DNA of 64,000 bases, from NCBI RefSeq assembly GCF_009017415.1, contig NC_092407.1, forward strand, positions 744,001 to 808,000, in the 5' to 3' direction. Origin of the DNA: Aspergillus flavus. Its lineage: Eukaryota; Ascomycota; Eurotiomycetes; Eurotiales; Aspergillaceae. The notes beneath the pieces are model-generated. The model saw nothing but the letters and a program-made list of their open reading frames with translations, was not told the origin of the DNA and did not search any database. How positions within the stretch are numbered: position 1 is the first letter of the stretch; every line of letters begins with the position of its first letter. Of this stretch, positions 36,742 through 49,178 are shown piece by piece. Made by a program: the position numbers and the translations under genes.

Positions 36742-38975
36742 TCAGTACACATAGACGAAGTCTTCATTCTCCCAGTCCGTGAGATCTTTGAACGCGTTGT
36801 CTTCGCTCACCGCGGGCTGTTGAGGCTCGGTCTTATCCACTGGCGCTGAACCAACAGCTTGCATCGAATGGTCGACGATCTTGGCGTTCTTACCCATACT
36901 CACTCGTTTCCTCTCATGCATTTTGTTGAGGAAACATAGGTATGCCATATTCATCCTGGAGAAGTATAGGTAAGCACACGGGTCCGTGTAGAGGTCAGTA
37001 GGACGAACTTACATGGAAAGGAGGACGAGGAGACAGAACATTGCAAGACTATAATTGCAGTCAGCTCGGGTACCGTATCATGACCATTGCTATCACTCAC
37101 CTGGATATCAAACCACGTCTATACAAGGGTGCGTCTGTGGTTGTGTACAGATTCGAGCCGAGAACCTGTCAGGTAAAATAAGTAAACTGTTCCGTTCGAA
37201 CTTAATCTTCCACCTACGTTACCGGCGCATTGTCCCACAAGGACTATGCCATTCACAATCTTTTTCTTCGTCTCTCCTGCGGTGTTTCCTGCAGACCACG
37301 AATAGACCATGGGCGCTAATAATCTGTCAGCTTAATCTATTTCCATCGTCCCGTAGCAAACATACTAATTCCAGGATACACAGAGACCTTATTCCAATTA
37401 GTAAAGCCATGCAGATATTAGTACCCAGGAAAACTTACAATGTAATAACCCGCAAGTAATGCTCCATTGTGATGACCGTCACGAGGAAGCTGCAGCAGCA
37501 TGACGCAACCCGCAATGGCAGGCAAAGATAACAGGGCTATGACAGGCCCCTTCATTTTCAGAGTGGTCGCTAGCCACGCTCCTCCCATTGTTGCCACGAG
37601 CTGGACAGCACCAAAGGGTATGTTGAAAAGAATTGTTTTGAACTGATCGAAACCGAACGACTCAATGATTAATGGGCCAAATGTCGAAATGCCGCCGCTA
37701 GGAATCCTACGAGGCTGTGAGTCGTGACTGCTTCAATAACGGGTATGGACCGATTCTTACGAGACTGCAAACATCAGGGCAAACCAGAAAAATGACTTTA
37801 TGTCGAGGCACGCCTCTTTGACATGGCCCCATTTCCATTCATGCGTCTCAATACCTTGTTGGTTCATGCGAAGTCTTGACAAGACTCAGTTAGCGTCCTA
37901 TATGGCAAGTACCTGACTCAAGCCGCATACCTCTCAATAGCTAAGAGCTTGTCTTCTTCCGTAAGAAACTTGGATTGGATTGGTGAGTCGGGCATAAACA
38001 ACCTACACAGCCAGGGTTAGGTGTGCACATCAGTTGATTTTGAATGTGGTATCGCTCACAGGATAAGGCCAGAGAAAGCAATCGTTATGAGACCGAAGAA
38101 CAAAAAGATAATCTTGACTGACAATTAGACCTTTGACATCAACAACTTGGAGGTATATGACGAACCTGATAGGGCTCAAAAACCGAAGACTTTATATGGC
38201 CCAAACCATACGAAAGTAGACTGCCAAACTACTTGCAAGAGCCTGGCCTTAGTACAACAGCGCACTGGGTATCCAAATGAATCCAACGCACCATGTATAC
38301 CACACCATTCATAGCATACCACGAACCAAGCCGGACAGGCTGTTCGATTCGTCGATACCACATTTGCGTTACAGCAATGAAACAGGCAGCTGTTATTTGT
38401 AACCCATAATCAGTATTGAGGTCAGAGCGCCTAAGGCTTAAGAGATACTCACGTATACCGGCTTCAAAGAGACCCAAAAATATCCGGCAGACCAATAAGC
38501 CTGCAAAGGAATTTGCCGGAGTCATACACGTCAGTGCTATGCCCCAGCAAAGGGTTGTGCATGCCAGGAACTTTCCAATTGGAACTTTAACTAAGATGTA
38601 AGCAACGAAAGGTTGGGCCACGAGTTGTACTAGATACACAACTGCTCCCAGCCAGGAATATTGCTGTCCATGGAGATGAGCTGTCTCGACAAGACCAAAA
38701 ATGGATGCGTACGAAAGGCTTGACTTGTCGAGTTGCTGTAAGAAATATATCCCAAGAAGAATAGGTAAAAGCCTCAGGTCGATCTTTCGAAGCACTCGGG
38801 CGTTGTTCTCAGCTGTCAGGACAGATGAGTGTCCTGCATCTGCTATAAGGTCCAAAGCTCTGTCGTGTCCAGGCCCAGCTGGGTGCTCCCTGTCCTGATG
38901 AGCCGAATCCTCAACAGACTCTATATGCTCATCTTGACCCTGCTCTCTGGACGCTGTTGCTTTGTGATGAGACAT
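36742..38975 (-). CDS. MFS transporter, Dal5-like anion:cation symporter
   Basis: Predicted 541-residue plasma-membrane carrier of the Dal5/allantoate permease (ACS) type. Minus-strand exons: 38975-38453, 38389-38292, 38228-38162, 38117-38060, 38002-37931, 37874-37761, 37697-37439, 37387-37366, 37315-37218, 37165-37101, 37048-37013 and 36955-36742 (1626 nt, in frame). Family marks: IDLRLLPILLGIYFLQQLDKSS, LSYASIFGL, WLGAVVYLVQL, GLLVCRIFLGLFEA, MPDSP and TEEDK in the central loop, GNTAGETKKK after TM8-9, and a final FKDLTDWEN motif. Relatives carry organic anions such as allantoate, nicotinate, tartrate or hydroxylated acids. The substrate cannot be read from sequence. It is divergent from the GH31 gene (719 bp apart). 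Confidence 0.9.
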
Positions 38976-39694
38976 CTTGTTCTTTTCCTTAGGTTTTCTA
39001 GCTGTACTCAGCTAGCTCGGGAGGATAGACACTGTGGAACTAGAAAAGGGGGAGAGCTTCAAATTTCTCCAGTGCTTAGAACAGATGGTGATAAGCACAT
39101 GAAGTAGTGAACCAACACAGAAGGATGTTTTGCTAACACTCGGATTTTGGTAGGGTATACCGACCTTGGTAGAAGAACCCCGTGGGGAAAGCATGATCTC
39201 CAACCCCGGACAAAACCCCCAAAAGCCGTAAGGGGAGAAAATCTACCAAGCCACGGCTCGTCCTGTAGACCATACGAGGATTAGTGCGGACTGGACCATC
39301 GATACCGGCAAAACACAACGGGATGACATGGTATGACTCGTGACGACTGTCGGGCATCTTCCGATGACGCGTCCAATGATTCCCATTGTACTATCACCGT
39401 GTAGGACAAGGACCGCACTTGTGGGGAGACTGTAGTCTTAAAGAAGTCTAGTATCGGTGTTCGGTTGGAAAAACCGACATGTTGCCAAGAACGCGGAGGT
39501 GTTCTGTGGGGAAAGCAGCCAAGACTGTCGGAGATGAACCCGAAGTCCGATGTATACACGGTAGTTGTCCTTGAGTAGTCCCGATGACGCAGATGTGCGT
39601 AATAACATTCAAATAGAGCTTCAAGTCTTGATCCATTTCGCTGATATGATCTTCTCTCCAAATAGTGTTCTTTCAAACCGCTTGACACGAAATC
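38976..39694. promoter_or_regulatory. Divergent region between MFS and GH31 genes
   Basis: The 719-bp shared upstream region of the transporter (minus) and the glycosidase (plus), suggesting co-regulation. No gene or clear operator seen by eye. Confidence 0.5.
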
Positions 39695-42238
39695 ATGCCT
39701 CAGAAAGAGTTTTGTCCCAAGAGCTATCAAGAGACTCCGGCAGGAGCTCAGAGCTCCGCCGCTGTACATCTTCGTTCGGGTTCAGACAAGCGACAGTTTG
39801 ACTTCTCATTTGAACCAATTCGCGAAAATCTATTTAGAGTTACCTTTTCTTCAGAGGACCACCCTCTTCCCCCTTTTCCGAGCGTGACCAAGCCAGTGAC
39901 CAGCTTGGAAGACACCCATGTTTCAACAGAACACGGCTTCCAACAAAAGACCATCGAAGTCGGCGATGTAATAGCCTCTGTTGAGTGGGCCAATACTCCA
40001 GTGGTCTCACTGTCGTGGAAGGGCACCGATAAGCCTTTGTACAGAGATCTTCCCCTGCGATCTTATGTAGCAGACGCATCCGGAATTGCGCATTACACTG
40101 AGCATGACCGGAACGACCTCCATGTTGGACTTGGGGAGAAAAGAGCCCCAATGGATCTCAGTGGCCGTCATTTCCAGCTCTCAGCCACAGACAGTTTTGG
40201 ATACGACGTGTATAATACCGACCCCCTATACAAGCACATCCCCCTTTTGATCAAGGCATCACCCGCGGGATGTGTTGCTATCTTCTCGACCACACACGGC
40301 AGAGGAACGTGGTCTGTTGGCTCAGAGATTGATGGCCTCTGGGGCCATTTCAAAGTCTACCGCCAAGACTACGGTGGTCTCGAACAATATCTTATCGTCG
40401 GAAAGACACTCAAAGATGTCGTGAGATCGTATGCAGAGCTCGTCGGCTACCCGATCCTCGTCCCCAGATGGGCGTACGGATACATCTCCGGAGGATACAA
40501 GTACACCATGATGGATGAACCACCCGCCCACCAAGCGCTCATGGAGTTTGCCGACAAACTGAAAGAACATGAAATTCCCTGCTCTGGGCATCAAATGAGC
40601 TCCGGCTACTCGATTGCTGAAGTTGAACCCAAAGTTCGCAATGTCTTCACTTGGAACAAGTACCGATTCCCCAATCCGGAAGAGTGGATTGCCAAGTATC
40701 ATTCACGAGGGATTCGTCTCATAACTAACATTAAGCCGTTTTTGCTTGGCTCTCACCCAGATTTCCAGAAGCTTATTGATGGAAATGGATTTTTCAAAAA
40801 CCCCGAGACAAATGAGCCAGGGTATATGAGATTGTGGAGTGCTGGCGGAGCAACTGGAGGTGATGGATGCCATATCGATTTCACTTCAGCCTTCGCATTC
40901 AAATGGTGGTATAATGGAGTCCAGAGCCTGAAGCGCGCCGGCATAGATGGAATGTGGAATGACAACAATGAATACACGATTCCAGATGATGATTGGCAGC
41001 TGGCCCTTGATGAACCAACTGTTTCTGATGGTGCCAAGACGGGGGTTAAGGGCACTGTTGGCGATTGGGGCCGTGCGATGCACACAGAGCTAATGGGCAA
41101 AGCCTCTCATGATGCCTTACTTGATCTTGAGCCCAACCAAAGACCTTTCGTTCTGACTCGGAGTGCTACAGCTGGTACGATGCGTTACGCAGCTAGCACG
41201 TGGAGCGGAGACAATGTTACCAGCTGGGAAAGCATGAAGGGTGCAAATGCTTTGTCCCTCAATGCCGGGATGTCGCTTTTGCAGTGCTGTGGACACGATA
41301 TTGGAGGCTTCGAAGGACCTCAACCTTCTCCAGAGCTGCTACTCAGATGGATTCAACTGGGTATCCACTCACCTCGATTTGCCATCAACTGCTTCAAGAC
41401 ATCACCCGAAAATAATTCCGTCGGTGAGGTGATTGAACCCTGGATGTACCCCGAGATCACACCGCTTGTCCGGGACACCATCAAGCGTCGGTATGAGATT
41501 CTTCCTTACATTTATTCTCTGGGCTTGGAGAGTCACTTGAACGCCTCTCCACCCCAGCGCTGGGTGGGATGGGGTTACGAGACTGACCCTGAGGTCTGGA
41601 CCAAGACGCTTAAGTCTGGGGAGGAGCAGTTCTGGTTTGGTGACACTATTATGGTCGGTGGCGTCTACCAACCGGGTGTGAGCTTTGCCAAGATATATCT
41701 TCCCCGGAAGGCAAATGACCAGTTTGACTTTGGATATGTAAACATGAACGAGCCTTATACTTATTTTGCTTCCGGGCAATGGGTTGAGGTTCCATCTGAG
41801 TGGAAGAAGAGTATTCCCCTCTTGGCCCGAATCGGTGGCGCCATCCCAGTTGGAAAGTCTGTACACACCCGGGTTCCCGGTGATGAAACTCCGGCGTCAG
41901 TGGCTGTTGAAGAGCTCGATGATTATAGAGGAGTTGAAATCTTCCCGCCTCGTGGCAGCTCTCATGGCCAAGCTTTCAGCACTACTTGGTTCGAAGATGA
42001 CGGAATCTCGCTGAAGCCAAGTATCTCACAATATACCGTTACCTACAGCTCAACAGAAGAGAAGGTGACGGTTGGTTTCACTCGGGATCAGAAATCTGGG
42101 TTCGTTCCGGCCTGGAAGGAATTGGACATCATCCTTCACAACGGTGATGAGAGACGGGTTGTTTCGGATATCGGAAAGCCAGTGGAGTACAAGGGTAGGG
42201 ATTCTCGCGGACGGGTGGTGTATACCTTGAAGAACTAG
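39695..42238 (+). CDS. GH31 family glycoside hydrolase (alpha-glucosidase/xylosidase-like)
   Basis: Intronless 847-residue enzyme of glycoside hydrolase family 31, a retaining exo-acting alpha-glycosidase. No signal peptide is seen, so it is probably intracellular. The N-terminal beta-sandwich (LHVGLGEKRAPMDLSGR, PLLI) precedes the (beta/alpha)8 barrel. The probable nucleophile is D423 in the GMWNDNNEY motif, and the probable acid/base is D506 in STWSGDN. Other marks are RWAYGYISGG and the barrel end GHDIGGFEG with GIHSPRFAINCF. Length and motifs are complete. Family members cleave alpha-glucosides, alpha-xylosides or sulfoquinovosides, and which one applies cannot be decided here. Its divergent neighbour is a Dal5-type carrier, with a C6 regulator beyond, consistent with a small catabolic cluster. 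Confidence 0.9.
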   Translation: MPQKEFCPKSYQETPAGAQSSAAVHLRSGSDKRQFDFSFEPIRENLFRVTFSSEDHPLPPFPSVTKPVTSLEDTHVSTEHGFQQKTIEVGDVIASVEWANTPVVSLSWKGTDKPLYRDLPLRSYVADASGIAHYTEHDRNDLHVGLGEKRAPMDLSGRHFQLSATDSFGYDVYNTDPLYKHIPLLIKASPAGCVAIFSTTHGRGTWSVGSEIDGLWGHFKVYRQDYGGLEQYLIVGKTLKDVVRSYAELVGYPILVPRWAYGYISGGYKYTMMDEPPAHQALMEFADKLKEHEIPCSGHQMSSGYSIAEVEPKVRNVFTWNKYRFPNPEEWIAKYHSRGIRLITNIKPFLLGSHPDFQKLIDGNGFFKNPETNEPGYMRLWSAGGATGGDGCHIDFTSAFAFKWWYNGVQSLKRAGIDGMWNDNNEYTIPDDDWQLALDEPTVSDGAKTGVKGTVGDWGRAMHTELMGKASHDALLDLEPNQRPFVLTRSATAGTMRYAASTWSGDNVTSWESMKGANALSLNAGMSLLQCCGHDIGGFEGPQPSPELLLRWIQLGIHSPRFAINCFKTSPENNSVGEVIEPWMYPEITPLVRDTIKRRYEILPYIYSLGLESHLNASPPQRWVGWGYETDPEVWTKTLKSGEEQFWFGDTIMVGGVYQPGVSFAKIYLPRKANDQFDFGYVNMNEPYTYFASGQWVEVPSEWKKSIPLLARIGGAIPVGKSVHTRVPGDETPASVAVEELDDYRGVEIFPPRGSSHGQAFSTTWFEDDGISLKPSISQYTVTYSSTEEKVTVGFTRDQKSGFVPAWKELDIILHNGDERRVVSDIGKPVEYKGRDSRGRVVYTLKN

Positions 42239-42698
42239 AACATGGAGGTTTTGCTGCTGGTTTAGTAAATCCCACCGTGTGTTTTCCATTGCATGTCAAG
42301 AGGATGGTTCCCAATTGGAAGAACTGTATCATGATTGTTTTGGTGTGTGATGTTCGAAAATTCAATAGAGATGATAGATTTGCATGATTATATCAGGTCG
42401 TTTATGAAGCGAGAACAGATTGTAGGGTAGAGTAAGTAGCAATGTTGGGAACCTCCCCGGAATTATAGTCCGCACTAACTTGGTGGAATGGCCATGCACC
42501 TTCCTAATTAGGAAGGAAGGGTTTCCAGTTACTACTGATGCCTACGAGCTGAAGGTTGCCGTACGTGGATCGCTATAATATTTCTTAAATGAAGTGAAGT
42601 ATAGCATCGTGGCGTTCTGGACACCCCAGTATTCGATCCTCAGAGTCACCTGGTGGCCTCCCCCGTCGACATCTAACAAAATAGGAGATTTGATAGAC
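42239..42698. other. Intergenic, no gene seen
   Basis: 3' flank of the GH31 gene and upstream region of the APH-type relic. Confidence 0.55.
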
Positions 42699-44090
42699 AT
42701 GTCGCTACGAAATCTACGTTTCTGGAATTGTTGCGTTCTAGGATGCCCTGCTGCTGCGGCCATCGACCACGGTCTCTGCGATCGATGTAGGCAGCATTTC
42801 TGCGCTCTTCACCTCTCATCTCCAAGCCATGGTTGCCCGGTATGTTGCCATTTGGCCTCTGGGTTCTTGTCGTTGTCCTAAATATTTTCATGAAACACTA
42901 ATTATATGGCGAGGGCCAGACTGCCGCCCAAACTGAAGAGTTGAAAAATCCCCGGCGTATGGTGAATGACCAGTGTCTCCTGAGATGAGCGTCGGAGCGG
43001 TATGGCGGCCTTCCATGTGCACTACTTGATTGGGCGTTGATGGGTAAGAAGTACGTTCACTTGTGCATTCAATTTTCCAATGGGGCCACTTGGCTGGCTC
43101 GAATACTCCGATATAATCACACCTCCCTCTCTGACGAACTGAGCAATGACGCAATGAAAGCTGAACGTGCCACTTTAAAGTGGCTGGAGAATATCGACGT
43201 ACCTTCGCCGAAACTGCATGACTACAGTTTGCGGAATGACCGCCAAAACAATGTTGGTGTTGCATACATGCTCATTGACGAGCTTCCTGGGATACCCTTG
43301 TTACACAAGCGGCCATCAGTTGAGGAATTACGCCGTGTGTATGATAGTTATGCCAAGATTCTATCCACCCTCCAGGGGTTTCCCTTTCACCATATTGGCT
43401 GTCTATCTTTCCGGCAAGATGGCGATATTCCCCCAAAATGGGTCCCTTTTGCAATGCGCGAGAATAGTACTCGACAATTGCAGAGATGTACCTTGAGATG
43501 ATATGCAGTGGTCAGCTTTTTTCTGCGTACCCGATCAATGCGTACCTGGTCTTCAACTACCTAAAACATCTAGCAAGTACAAGCCGATGGAATGCCTTAG
43601 AGCCAATTCTCGACGATGGTCCGTCCTTTCTGAACATATGGATGACACGGGGTTATCATATCCTTGTCGATGAGCGATACAATATCACTAGGATCATCGA
43701 CTGGACATATGCGCGAGTAGTGCCTGCTTTCGAAGCATATGGCCTCTCGCTTTGAAGTGTAGATCTAAATGACCTTTTTAGCGGAAAGAATAGGCTTTCA
43801 CGCAATGATAAAATCATGATTGATGCCGTACAGGCCCGGGCTAGCAAGTTGTCGCACTTCGCCGTGGCGCCATACCTAGTTCGTCGTTTCTCCTTTCGTC
43901 TTGGAGGCATCGGCAAGAACATGTACTGGTGGCATGCGGAACCTTTGTTCCGGGGTATCATTTTTACTGCTACTGGGCTTGACTTCGATCTTGACTAGGA
44001 AGTGTGGCGTCGAAATCGCCTCTATGAATAGGCCGACGATAAGCGGCTGCAGGAATTGCTGCTAAGGGAAGGATACAGCTTCGATCGCAA
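42699..44090 (+). pseudogene. APH-fold (aminoglycoside phosphotransferase-like) pseudogene
   Basis: Decayed member of the fungal APH-fold family. A first exon from 42699 carries a Cys/His cluster (CDRCRQHFC-ALH-SSPSHGC), with a visible intron at about 42840-42922. Then come WLARILRYNHTSLSDEL and ATLKWLENIDVPSPKLHDY (43037 onward), VAYMLIDELPGIPL, and after a frame change near 43470 the C-lobe FNYLKHL, RGYHILVDERYNITRIIDWTYA. Breaks: unresolved frame before 43037, the frameshift near 43470, TGA at about 43753-43755, TAG near 43996 and another TAG near 44029. The catalytic-loop remnant and the metal-binding IDW are still readable. It lies immediately before an intact paralogue, suggesting a tandem duplication. 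Confidence 0.75.
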
Positions 44091-45585
44091 ATGGCTGTAC
44101 AAAAAGGTTCAACAAAGTCAGCTTCTGAGGTTTGCGACCTGCTCGTGGGCTTGCTTCATGAGACCCAGCCCAGTGTACGTGGGCAGAGCTGCAGAAAGCT
44201 TCTGTGCGCTAAACACCAATCGAGACTATATCACAATTGTGAGTCTTCATTAGAGGTACGTGTTCTTCAATATTCTGCCGAACTTTGGCTTTTGGCTCAA
44301 ATGCAATCTTCTAATTACTATCCAGCTAAGTGATGAAGGCCGGGAGAAGTTGATTAAGAATGAAATCGCGGAGTTGCTGTCCCAAACAAATACCACTGAG
44401 TTAGTCAGGATTTGCACTGGGCTCAACAATGGAGTAAAGTGCGCATTCATCGCCGGGAAACATATCGAAAGCGATGCAACCATGGGTTGCGCTAAATATC
44501 AGGCGTGGCTATCTTTTGACAACGGGGAGAAATGGCTCCTCCAAATCCCCCGCACAGGCAACAGCGATGTACCTTCAGAACTAGTCGAATACCTCATTGC
44601 GAGTGAGTATGCAACCCTCAGATTTCTTGAACGGATGAAAATCCCAGCTCCACGTGCATTCATATATGGTCTTGCGTCTGACCCCTTCAACCGTGTCGGC
44701 GTCAGCTACATAGTAATGCAAGCCCTACCAGGAAGGCCTTTCCACGCCCACAAAGTCTCACCTTCGCAAAAAGCAAAGGTCCTCGAGCAAGTAGCGGAGA
44801 TCATGCTCGAAATCCACGAGCATCCAGTACGCTCTGCAGGATCACCTGTGGTAGATAAAGGACAGATACAGATATCGACGTTGGCAAAAGATCGCTTCGT
44901 GGGCCTAAGCACATCCGGGCCTTGCACAACCCCCTTAGAGTATATCCTCGCCATCACAGGGCAGTACATGGACCTCATAGCTGACGGCCAGTTGCATCAT
45001 AAGCATCCCTTGGAAGCGTTTCTGTTTTATCATTATCTCCATCACAATGGGGCAGCTATAGTAACTGCTGATATGCAGGGTTCCTTCTTTCTCAAGCATG
45101 TCGATGACAAGGGCAATCATCTGCTCGTCGACGAGGAGTTCAATGTCGTCGGTATCGTTAGCTGGCAATTTGCCCGTACCGTGCCTGCATCTGAAGCTTT
45201 TGGGCCGTCCTACCTTACTGCGGATCTCGCATCAATGTATTCATGTAATGGCAGCGTCACCAATGACGATCGACTACTTGCGAACGCTCTTAGGGAAAGG
45301 GGCGCATTTGATCTTGTTTCATATGCCGAGGGGAAGAACATTATGCGCCGGCTGCATCATGGCCTAGGTCGTGGCTCAACTACAGGTGAAGTCCGGTGTT
45401 TGTTGAAGGGAATGGTGAAGGCTGTGTCAGGTGAACAAATCGATGATATAGATCTGTGGATGGAAAGCCAGCGGGAGAGCTGCCGTCATGACTCTCGTCG
45501 GAGGGCTATTCACGGTCTGTGTGTGGAGCAGCTTGAGAGCAGGGTGGCCCTTGGAAATTTGGGAGACTTGAGGGCATATGACTAG
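44091..45585 (+). CDS. APH-fold protein, probable pseudokinase
   Basis: Predicted 474-residue protein. Exons 44091-44255 and 44326-45585 (1425 nt, in frame). The N-terminal exon has a Cys/His cluster (CRKLLCAKHQSRLYHNC) typical of this fungal group. The kinase-like fold follows: WLLQIPRTGNSDVPSELVEY, ATLRFLERMKIPAPRAFIYG, VSYIVMQALPGRPF, then the loop KHVDDKGNHLLVDEEFN. The following motif reads GIVSWQFA where active relatives have IIDWE, so the Mg-binding Asp is replaced by Ser. This suggests loss of phosphotransfer. ATG 44091 is the only in-frame start and overlaps the decayed tail of the upstream relic. Role unknown; such genes abound in accessory fungal regions. Confidence 0.8.
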
Positions 45586-46368
45586 GTCTGTACGAAAGTA
45601 TATGAAAGACCATAGCATCGTATGGTGGATAACCGAGTAGTAAACATAGAAAGAGCATAAACACTCTAAATGTTCAACCATGGCATGATCGAACACAATA
45701 AAAGCCAGTTACCTTGTCTTCAGAGTTCCAGTACATGGCCCATGTCACGGCTAACAGTGCTTGCCAGTTCGACAAAATGATCTTCGAGGTGTCGGTACAA
45801 CCCACTCCTCTCTGGATAGAGCAATTACCATCCCCAAAAATCAAGAACTACTTTATACATAAAAACAAACCAATAAAGCGTTTCAGGACTTGTATTCTCA
45901 TCTGACTGACGGTGCAGGTATGTAGAAAGCCTAAACACCAAAAACGCAATCTCATCATATCTCACTAACAAGCCACATAGCCAGTAACAAACCCCACTCA
46001 CCATGACCAAACTCGCACGTAGCATGAGAAAATATTAAGCCTATCTTGGGGATAATTTCTCTCTCTAAACAACGAGTTGTCCCTCCCTTCGTGGTGTATC
46101 TTCAGCGGAGGAACGGATATATTCCAATACTATATCACCGTCTTCAATAGTTTCTGAGTCAGACACTGACTCGAGCCGTTGTAGCATAGCCTTTACGTTT
46201 AGGTGAGATCTGTATATCCATCTCGGCTGAACTCTCGTGGTTGATACAGATCATGTCAGCGGGCTGGAGTTAATAGTTTCAGATGTTGACAGGTACAACA
46301 CTGACCTTGAAGGGCGACCCATGAGATGAATAGAATATGGTAGGAACACACGCTATCAATACTTCCTA
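45586..46368. other. Convergent 3' spacer, no gene seen
   Basis: Spacer between the APH-fold gene (plus) and the HET gene (minus). Short frames only. Confidence 0.6.
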
Positions 46369-48542
46369 TTACACCAGCTTGAGATCCATCACCCGGAATG
46401 CAGGTGTCAACTTCTTCTTCCCCTTCTCCTCCACCCAGTACCATTCGTTCTCTAGTCTCTTGGTGGGTACTGGGTAACCAATGCTCAATCTCCTATACTC
46501 TTCCGTCGTGTCCTGCCCTTCTCCCTCATCTAGACTACTAGTGTGCGTTCGGTAAGCAATGCCCAATCTCTCATACTCTTTCTCCTCTTCCTCCTCTGCT
46601 TCCACTCGCCGCACTATGAGCCATGATTCCCGAACGACAACCGTGCGATATGTAGGTCGGGTTGAGAACTGTCCTAATCGGATATAGTATAGCTGAGACA
46701 GTGCTCCGTTCCAGTTGAAGACAGAAGACTCTAATTGGGAACGCTCAGTTGCGAACGGGACCACTTCCTGGGACCTATCCAAATGTAGCTCTGTGAAATA
46801 AGAACCAGAACCACGGTAAACTCCCCCTCTGATTTTCAACCATCCTCCAGTTATGATCGTAAATGGGTCATCAACGTTCCCTAGAGTTTTAATTCTACTA
46901 TCCACGTAGTGGAGATACCTGTCCTCTATGAAATTGCGCAACGAATACTGGAATTCATGGTCGGTTGAAGCCCAAGTCCAAGTCGGTCTGCGTCGGGCGT
47001 AAGGTCTGTTTGATGGTCGAGAGAGATCTTCTGTTCCATCGTTAGGCGCTTCAAGCCAACCTAACCCAAAACCCAAGTTCTTCGTCCATAGACCAGCAAT
47101 GTACGGTATGCCTGTCCGTTCATGCAGAGATCTTGCAATTCCCGCTATAGCGACAAGTCGATCTTCCATCATAGTGAACTTTCTACTGGAGTATCCGAAT
47201 CCGATGAGCCAGTTGTACCAGATGCGTTTTATCCAATCGGGAGAGATCTCTCGATCCATAGCCAGGGACAAAGTATCATGGGGTGTGACGAAAGGTAGAC
47301 GATCCTCCATCTCATATACTTCTCGGCATTCCCAAACCAATTGGGAGTTTGTGAAATGAATCGTCCTTGGCGATAAAATTCTTTCCTGAAATACCCATCC
47401 ACGCTGGCTCAGAGGACAGCCAACCAATGGGGCAGGCTCTCTAAGAGGGTCATCATCACTTAAAGTTGGAGCCCAAAGGATTAAGGTTGATGTCTCACGA
47501 CTTATGTCTCCGAGTTTGTTTGTGATCTCGATTAGAGTCCCTCCACCCAAGCTGTCTTGCCTTATTCCAGCCCCGCGATAGCAGCCTCCGTTACTATCCT
47601 CGCTAGCACTCGCTGCAATTGTAAGATATGAGCCGTCATATATATGGCCCATCTTCACCGACTCTTGAGCCCAATCATCCTGCGAGTCTTGGATGATGCA
47701 CAACGCATCGATCCACAAGTATCGAATACCTAGTCGGCGGTTAATGCTGATAGCATCCCAGAAGTTTGCAGGTAGATCATCCAGGTTGATTTCTTTCATA
47801 CGACTGGGAAGATTTCCTATTGTTGTGATGCCATTGGCGTCAAGCCTTTTGCCCCAACAATGACTCAGAGTCATATATTTCGGGCAGACTGGCAGGTTTT
47901 CAACTAACCGCACATTGTGTCCGCATTCAATGTCATGGCTGTGATCACCGCAAAATGCTCGAACGTCAATCAAACGAAAAGGAACTCCAGCGTCAGCCAT
48001 GCCATCTGGTTCTTTTTGGTCAAGCCCATCATCAACTGTTGTTCTTCTGAATAAAGCATGACGACGCGATCTGAACATGCTTATGGAACAGTTGTGATTC
48101 ACCAAGCACTCTTGCAGGCAATTTTTGATGAACCTGAACGAGTCCTCCGACCGGGTTCCAGGCAAAGGAGAAGCGATTGCCGGGACACCGAACTTCTCAG
48201 CAGGGTCACCTGGAGAAGTTAGCTCGACTGGCTACTACTTGCTCGGGCCTGCAACCTACCCTTTCTCGTCAATACAAAGATCGGTTTCCAACGTTTTTTC
48301 AGAGAGTCGCATAAGTTTGGCGGAAACCCGGGAAGAATGGGTCCCTCAAGTCTTAATATATGTCTTTGTTTGGAAGAATCGAGGAGAAAGCAAAGCCGGC
48401 ACCCTTGTGTTCTCTGGTCGTGCTCATACCCTTTCCTTAGGTTTTCGATGGTGATATTCTGGCAGTGTTGACATAGATCCCCTGGTACTCGCTCGGGATT
48501 GGCGTTTTCATTAGTTGTCTGCATCCTATTGTGTATATCCAA
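46369..48542 (-). CDS. Heterokaryon incompatibility (HET) domain protein
   Basis: Predicted 707-residue protein from minus-strand exons 48542-48260 and 48209-46369 (2124 nt, in frame). The N-terminal part has CQHCQNITIENLRKG and a Cys-rich CRLCFLLD region, as in many HET proteins. The HET domain follows with its hallmark segments: YMTLSHCWGK, FWDAISINRRLGIRYLWIDALCIIQDSQDDW, MGHIYDGSYLTIAASAS, then CPLSQRGWVFQERILSPRTIHF. The C-terminal half has YARRRPTWTWAS and ends with an acidic stretch (EAEEEEEKEYERLG) occurring twice in variant form. HET domains trigger cell death in vegetative incompatibility; the partner is unknown. Confidence 0.92.
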
Positions 48543-49178
48543 AGGCTGCGCTATACCTCGGTTAGACTATAATATAAGATTGTTGTTCCGCTTGTGGGCT
48601 GCACGCTCAAAACGGAATCAAGCAACTAGCAGGGTCCAAGATGCGGTATTTGACTTTACAGAGAGATGAAAAACTTCTATCGCCATGAGCCAAAGAGGGG
48701 GCAGTGATGTATGTCATTTCACATGATGTTGTTGACGTGGCTCGCCTAATATTAGCGTTCTGCGGGATTGCCGTAGCTTCAGCCTCACGAGACGCCTACG
48801 CTCATGCGCATTATCTCGAAACTGAGGCTTCCAAAAAAATAAAATAAATAAAATAAAGTCCTGAGTACGCCCACCAGGCACGAATCCAGTCCTCGCCTCA
48901 CTGGCCTAAGCCTATTGCAGTAGTGCCTTGATTTATCATCTCGATTGCCAGACGCTCCGCAGGTTAAGATTGCATGGTTTGCTTTCGCGGAGCCTACATC
49001 AGGACCGTATATCCGGCCTGCGCCCCGCAATAGTGGCTGAAATCTCTAGTATTCTACAGTCTACGGCTGGTATTCCGGTTGTGACGACCTACGAGGTGCC
49101 CGGTTGGAGCGAGAGTGTATGTTGACCAAAGATAAACGAGGGCTAATCATGTAGTAACTGTGACGTGCTTCCATTCTA
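48543..49178. other. Intergenic, no gene seen
   Basis: Upstream of the HET gene and downstream of the first TauD gene. Nothing recognisable. Confidence 0.6.

Noticed and set aside
39281..39769. A 162-codon minus-strand frame overlapping the GH31 start
   Set aside because: No domain, and it lies in the divergent promoter and antisense to the glycosidase N-terminus.
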